DNA of 64,000 nt, from NCBI GenBank assembly GCA_045531965.1, contig JAZSFA010000144.1:1-64000 (forward strand), written 5' to 3'. The notes under the pieces are model-generated. The model had not been told where the DNA came from and did not search any database. It saw nothing but the letters and a program-made list of their open reading frames with translations. How positions within the stretch are numbered: position 1 is the stretch's first letter; the number at the start of each line of letters is the position of its first letter. The translations under genes were made by a program, and so were the position numbers. Shown piece after piece: positions 60,105-64,000 of this stretch. Source of the stretch: CAMEON01 sp045531965 (GTDB lineage: Bacteria > Bacillota > Clostridia > Oscillospirales > CAG-272).

Positions 60105-61475
60105 TTATTTATTATCTGTAAAAACCGAAAATTTCAGACGGCAAAATTCTCTCTGATCCAGCATTCTCAAACGGTGGATAACCCCGGACATGGCAACACA
60201 GCAATCACTAAAGAAGTTCTTTGCTTTCAGCTTTTCCCAGATAAGATTGGCGATTTCAATCGCCTGTTCAAGATCAAGCCAAGGGTCAAGGGAGAAAATA
60301 CGGCGATACAACATCTGCATCAGATCATCCCGTTTCCCATCATAACTCAACGTAAGTATACCGTCGACGAAATCGTCAATTTTTTCCTCACTGATCGTTG
60401 CTGCAGAATTCCCGATATCACTACCGATCAACCAGCGAATCTTTCCAAGAAACATACTGTAATGTTGCCAAAAATTCATCAATTCTCCCCAGAATTCTTT
60501 CTCTGTGGTACAGCCGCTAATGCGACTATAAATCGTATCTTCACGCGGACAAAATTTGGTACCTCTAGTCGCCTCAGTCAACAGATATTTGACAAATACC
60601 TTCTTCTCCGCTGAAGCATCCGCTCCGATATAGCTATGGAGAAAAGCCGAAAGGATCCCATTATCAGTCAAGAACAAACCAAACTCAGATTCCCGAACAA
60701 GACGGAATTTCATGCGGGTTTTTCCATCGGGGAAGACAGCATCCAACCATGTGGAAAACACCTTTGTTTCCGGATCATAGTCAGGCATGTCACAAATCAT
60801 CCGCACAAGCCTATCATATCGCTCCTGCATGATAGAAGCATTGTCGATGGGCTTTACTTCGGAGGCAGCATTCCTCATTTCTGCCAGCTGTCGAAAACGA
60901 TCCCTGAGCGTCATGATCCTTTCTTGTTTGGCGATAGAATCTTCCTCGTCCTCGTTATCAGTCTTTTTTTCAACGACCCCAGCTTCCGAAGACATGTCCG
61001 ATTTATCTTCCTCTTCGCTTTGAATATCATCACAATCTTCGTCATCTTCATCGGCATTATCGTCATCGTCGTCGTCGTCATCGTCGCTATTCAGTATATT
61101 TCTGAACGAATAATCAAAGGGAGATCTTCTGGGTGGAGGCGGTGGCTCGTGATAGATGCTCCATGTGCCCTCCGAAAGTTCTTCCAACGTAACAGACACA
61201 TCTTCCGTAATCAAATTATTTTCTTCGTCATCCCTCTCCTCGGTTTCGCGCAGAACATACTTGCGCAATTCATAAATGTCCACCGTAATGCGGTAAGCAT
61301 CATCTTTCAGCAACAAAAGCATTTGATCTTCCGCCAAGCGGCAGAAAATACGTTTCACATCATCATCATCATCCGCATCCAACTGCTTTGCCATGCGCTT
61401 GGCATAAATAATGCGATGACCGTTATTCAACTCAAAAAGTAAGCGGTTAAAAACCTGTTCTCTCGTTACTTCCAT
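60105..61475 (-). CDS. Acidic protein coupled to the ClpB-FtsH fusion gene (unknown function)
   Basis: 456 residues, ATG at 61475. Residues ~1-75 look like a small winged-helix-like domain (FNRLLFELNNGHRIIYAKRM, IFCRLAEDQMLLLL). A long acidic, probably disordered middle follows, with a run of nine Asp (about 130-138) and many Glu/Asp up to ~180, and a proline run PPPPPRR before it. The C-terminal ~250 residues are folded-looking with no family I can name (STWLDAVFPDGKTRMKFRLV, then LFLTDNGILSAFLHSYIGAD). The Asp runs are coded by GAY repeats prone to slippage. It lies 8 bases after the fusion protease gene, so it is a likely substrate, adaptor or regulator of it. Confidence 0.75.
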   Translation of the reverse strand: MEVTREQVFNRLLFELNNGHRIIYAKRMAKQLDADDDDDVKRIFCRLAEDQMLLLLKDDAYRITVDIYELRKYVLRETEERDDEENNLITEDVSVTLEELSEGTWSIYHEPPPPPRRSPFDYSFRNILNSDDDDDDDDDNADEDDEDCDDIQSEEEDKSDMSSEAGVVEKKTDNEDEEDSIAKQERIMTLRDRFRQLAEMRNAASEVKPIDNASIMQERYDRLVRMICDMPDYDPETKVFSTWLDAVFPDGKTRMKFRLVRESEFGLFLTDNGILSAFLHSYIGADASAEKKVFVKYLLTEATRGTKFCPREDTIYSRISGCTTEKEFWGELMNFWQHYSMFLGKIRWLIGSDIGNSAATISEEKIDDFVDGILTLSYDGKRDDLMQMLYRRIFSLDPWLDLEQAIEIANLIWEKLKAKNFFSDCCVAMSGVIHRLRMLDQREFCRLKFSVFTDNK

Positions 61476-61483
61476 GGCCTTCC

Positions 61484-64000
61484 CTACCCTCCTTGTCCAT
61501 CCGAGTCCGTAACCCGGTTCATAATTTCATCAAAATCATCCTCGGTCAAACTGTTCTTTTGGAGCAACGCCGTTGCCAGCGCATCCAGATAAACTTCTTT
61601 TTCTTTCAGGATTCGTTCTGCTTTGTCATATGCCTGACGCAAAAGACCGCCGATCTTTTCCAATGCCTTAGGATCATTTGCCCAAGGTTCTCGTCCATAC
61701 AGAATATCCTCCAACGCCAACATACCGTAATCGCAGACCATACTGCGTGCCAACTTCGCCGCCATGTTAAGATCTTGAGAAGCCCCTGTGGTAATTCCCT
61801 TTTCGCCATAACGCATCACTTCCGCAACTCTGCCGCCAAAACAAACGCACATACGATTCAAAAGCTCGTCTCTTGTATAGTTATGATGATCCTCGTCAGC
61901 ATCCAGCATATACCCGCCATATCCGCTTCTCGGGACAATCGTAGTAAACGTAGGTGAGCGTCCGTTGACAGTTTTGGAGAGCAAGGCGTGTCCGGCTTCA
62001 TGATAAGCGACTTGACGTAATTCCTCCTCGCCGTAAGCGATCTTCTTTCCGTCGTGGAAAGATTCAAAGGTTTCGTTGAGCACCTCATCAGAGAGCCCCA
62101 GATCTCCGTGGAGTGTCTCATATCGACGCATCGCCTTTTCCAATACCAGCTTCAAATCCGACAGATTCCATCCAATACTGCGCTTGGCCATGCTCTTCAC
62201 CATTGCCTCAGTCACCTGATGCTTAGCGAGGGATTGAAGGGTTCTGCTAATCATCAGCTCGCGATGAGAAACATCGGGCAAAGACACCTCGATTCTGGTA
62301 TCAAAACGACGCAACAACGCGGCATCCAAGAGTGTCTCCCCCTTTTTAAAGCTAAAGTTGGTGGCGGCAATCACAAAGACAGGCGCTTCATTCTGCGTAT
62401 TAAAACCGTCCATCATACTGAGCAACGTATTGACCAGATCGGCGGTCAATTGTCGGTTGGTGTCATCCGACATACGGGACTTGGCAATGGCATCAATCTC
62501 ATCAATAAAGATAATGGCAGGTGCATAGCGACGGGCACTTCGGAACAACTCCCGAATGCTTTCCGCGCCCTCACCCAAATAACGCTTCAGAAACTCCGTG
62601 GCATTTTTTTCGATAAAGGGCAGTCCTGCTTCAGCTGCCAAGGCTTTAGCCAGCATGGTTTTTCCTGTACCGGGTTCTCCTGAGAGGAGGATGCCGCGGG
62701 GAATCCGTCGTCCTTGTCGGATATAAGCAGTGGCGTTGGTCAGATAATGGACACAGCTCTTCAGTTCTTCCTTGGCATCATCAGCGCCAATGACCATATC
62801 AAAGGTTACATCCGGGATGCTGTGCCTTGCCACAAAGTTCTTTTCATCCGCAGCATCCATGGCAAAAGTCATACGCAGATCGGTCAAGCGAATTTCCGCG
62901 CAAGTATGATCCTCGGTGATCTCATACGCAAGATCAAAAGCGATCACCTTGCCTGAACGAAAAAGTTTTTTCGCCTTATGGGAAAGTCGGATACCCTTCA
63001 TGATCCTGTCAAGCCACGCCTCAAGCGTCATTCGCTTGATGGCAGGAGAATAGCACTCGCTGACACCCATATCGGTATACCGATAAAACGCTGTGTAGCT
63101 CACAGGGCGGGTGTCGTAAACGTACAAAGACGACAGGTTCAGATCATGAAGCTTTTGGAACAGATCTCTTCCGCAAGCAGAAGCCTCATCTCCCACATAG
63201 AGAATGGCAGCGGTCAGATCCATGGTTGAGGTGAGGGTGATTCCCTCGTCGGGATCTGCAAACAAGAACTCCACCCCCTGCCCCGCACGAGATTCGAACA
63301 ACGCTCTGTCCTCTTGACGGCAGTAGACCAGGATCCGTGCGCTCACATCCATCTTCAAAAGCTCCTGTACCTCAGGAGTCGTATGTACCAAATCCACCGT
63401 ATACTTAAGGGTTTTGAAAAAGCCCGCCGTTGACTCTGCCCCAATGGAAGCACAAACTCGAGCCACATGAGACTTGAAAAGTGCTTTAGCGGCTTTGTTC
63501 AATGTACGGATGTCCGCTGTATCGCCTTCGCTCATGATCAAGATATCCGCCACCGCATCCACGTCCATATCCACATCAAAACCATAAATTTTGTGGTATT
63601 CATTCATCTCGCGGCGCAAAGTATTACACACAATTTTATGAATGATCTCCGGACGAAGCTTATTGAACATGATCATACAACCGCCGCTCATGCGGGACAG
63701 AAGCGCATCCGAGAAAACTCGAGCTTCTTTTTTATTCTGTCGAACTTCTTTACGCAGAGAGCGGATCATTTGAGGAGCAGGCACATCCGACAGGATATAA
63801 CGTCCAACTTCTGCATCGTAGATATCTCTGCCTGAATTAAGTGTCATCACAATGATCACGTCTTTGAAACTGACCATCGTCTGCAGATACTTGTCCTCGA
63901 TCTCACCGCGCTCCAAAATTTGGAGCAGCAAAAGCAACACTTTCTGACCTGCCTTTTCCAGCTCATCCAAAATCAAAACGCACATAGGATGGTGGTAAAC
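61484..64000 (-). CDS. ClpB-like AAA+ module fused to FtsH-like AAA+/M41 zinc protease (partial, N-terminus off the right edge)
   Basis: At least 838 residues; numbering here starts at the first visible Met (63985). Residues 1-165 match the second AAA+ module of ClpB/ClpA: Walker B VLILDELEKAGQKVLLLLL, sensor 1 VIIVMTLNS, and a lid region. Residues ~215-330 look like a degenerate receiver-type fold (ARILVYCRQED, then LYVYDTRPVSY). Residues ~390-620 are an FtsH-type AAA+ domain: Walker A GEPGTGKT (436-443), pore loop RYLGEGAE, Walker B IIFIDEID (491-498), LLRRFDTRIEV. The M41 protease has HEAGH (662-666) and the third zinc ligand Asp738 in GASQDLNMAAK. No membrane segment is visible, unlike FtsH. 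It precedes the acidic protein by 8 bases. Confidence 0.88.
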   Translation of the reverse strand, partial: VYHHPMCVLILDELEKAGQKVLLLLLQILERGEIEDKYLQTMVSFKDVIIVMTLNSGRDIYDAEVGRYILSDVPAPQMIRSLRKEVRQNKKEARVFSDALLSRMSGGCMIMFNKLRPEIIHKIVCNTLRREMNEYHKIYGFDVDMDVDAVADILIMSEGDTADIRTLNKAAKALFKSHVARVCASIGAESTAGFFKTLKYTVDLVHTTPEVQELLKMDVSARILVYCRQEDRALFESRAGQGVEFLFADPDEGITLTSTMDLTAAILYVGDEASACGRDLFQKLHDLNLSSLYVYDTRPVSYTAFYRYTDMGVSECYSPAIKRMTLEAWLDRIMKGIRLSHKAKKLFRSGKVIAFDLAYEITEDHTCAEIRLTDLRMTFAMDAADEKNFVARHSIPDVTFDMVIGADDAKEELKSCVHYLTNATAYIRQGRRIPRGILLSGEPGTGKTMLAKALAAEAGLPFIEKNATEFLKRYLGEGAESIRELFRSARRYAPAIIFIDEIDAIAKSRMSDDTNRQLTADLVNTLLSMMDGFNTQNEAPVFVIAATNFSFKKGETLLDAALLRRFDTRIEVSLPDVSHRELMISRTLQSLAKHQVTEAMVKSMAKRSIGWNLSDLKLVLEKAMRRYETLHGDLGLSDEVLNETFESFHDGKKIAYGEEELRQVAYHEAGHALLSKTVNGRSPTFTTIVPRSGYGGYMLDADEDHHNYTRDELLNRMCVCFGGRVAEVMRYGEKGITTGASQDLNMAAKLARSMVCDYGMLALEDILYGREPWANDPKALEKIGGLLRQAYDKAERILKEKEVYLDALATALLQKNSLTEDDFDEIMNRVTDSDGQGG

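Noticed and set aside
63285..63300. GTTCGAATC-like tRNA T-arm sequence on the minus strand
   Set aside because: It lies inside the coding frame of the fusion protease and lacks acceptor and anticodon stems.

Overview
The window looks like a chromosomal segment from an anaerobic, Gram-positive Clostridia bacterium, probably gut-associated (inference). The evidence: the cmk-plsC-ispH/rpsA order with IspH fused to S1 domains; lipobox signal peptides and no outer-membrane genes; strong Shine-Dalgarno sites and many TTGACA-17-TATAAT promoters; a glycyl radical enzyme with its activase; BspA-like leucine-rich repeats; and an alpha-L-rhamnosidase. I saw no rRNA, tRNA, CRISPR, transposase or integrase. 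Genes to the left of about 2.5 kb look more AT-rich than the rest.

Layout. 1-2.4 kb: a minus-strand accessory set (P-loop kinase, CDP-alcohol phosphatidyltransferase, XRE-type membrane regulator, partial PAP2 phosphatase). 2.6-4.8 kb: rplM-rpsI, diverging from an S1-domain protein. 4.9-9.1 kb: two tandem modules, each an ECF-type sigma factor translationally coupled to a single-pass membrane protein. 9.1-15.5 kb: a minus-strand operon resembling dlt (transglutaminase-like lipoprotein, adenylation enzyme, carrier protein, MBOAT acyltransferase, SGNH-like protein, small lipoprotein). 15.6-19.5 kb: a PPP-type phosphoesterase, a solute-binding lipoprotein and a TIM-barrel protein. 19.5-22.6 kb: a glycyl radical enzyme of unknown substrate and its activase. 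22.7-24.5 kb: a four-gene operon with an ArsR/DUF2087-type regulator and a small XRE regulator. 24.6-30.3 kb: an aminotransferase, a BspA-like lipoprotein and a nuclease-helicase fusion.

30.5-37 kb: alpha-L-rhamnosidase, two duplicated lipoproteins and phosphohexomutase. 37-42.6 kb: TrkA-TrkH, two membrane or surface proteins and an Mrp-type ATPase. 42.8-47.4 kb: rimO, pgsA, a PHP-type hydrolase and a TIM-barrel protein. 47.5-49.1 kb: a CPBP-type membrane protease and a broken BspA-like gene. 49.2-54.1 kb: ispH/rpsA, plsC, cmk and a BaiN-like flavoprotein. 54.3-59.2 kb: an RpiR regulator diverging from a Gfo/Idh/MocA (GH109-like) oxidoreductase, a split transketolase and a PH-domain membrane protein. 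59.2-64 kb: a phosphoesterase, then an acidic protein following a very unusual gene that joins a ClpB-like AAA+ module to a complete FtsH-like AAA+/M41 protease and runs off the right edge.

The best candidates for undescribed systems are the ClpB-FtsH fusion with its acidic partner, the dlt-like operon, the duplicated sigma/membrane-partner modules and the orphan glycyl radical enzyme. Two families of short structured intergenic repeats also occur.
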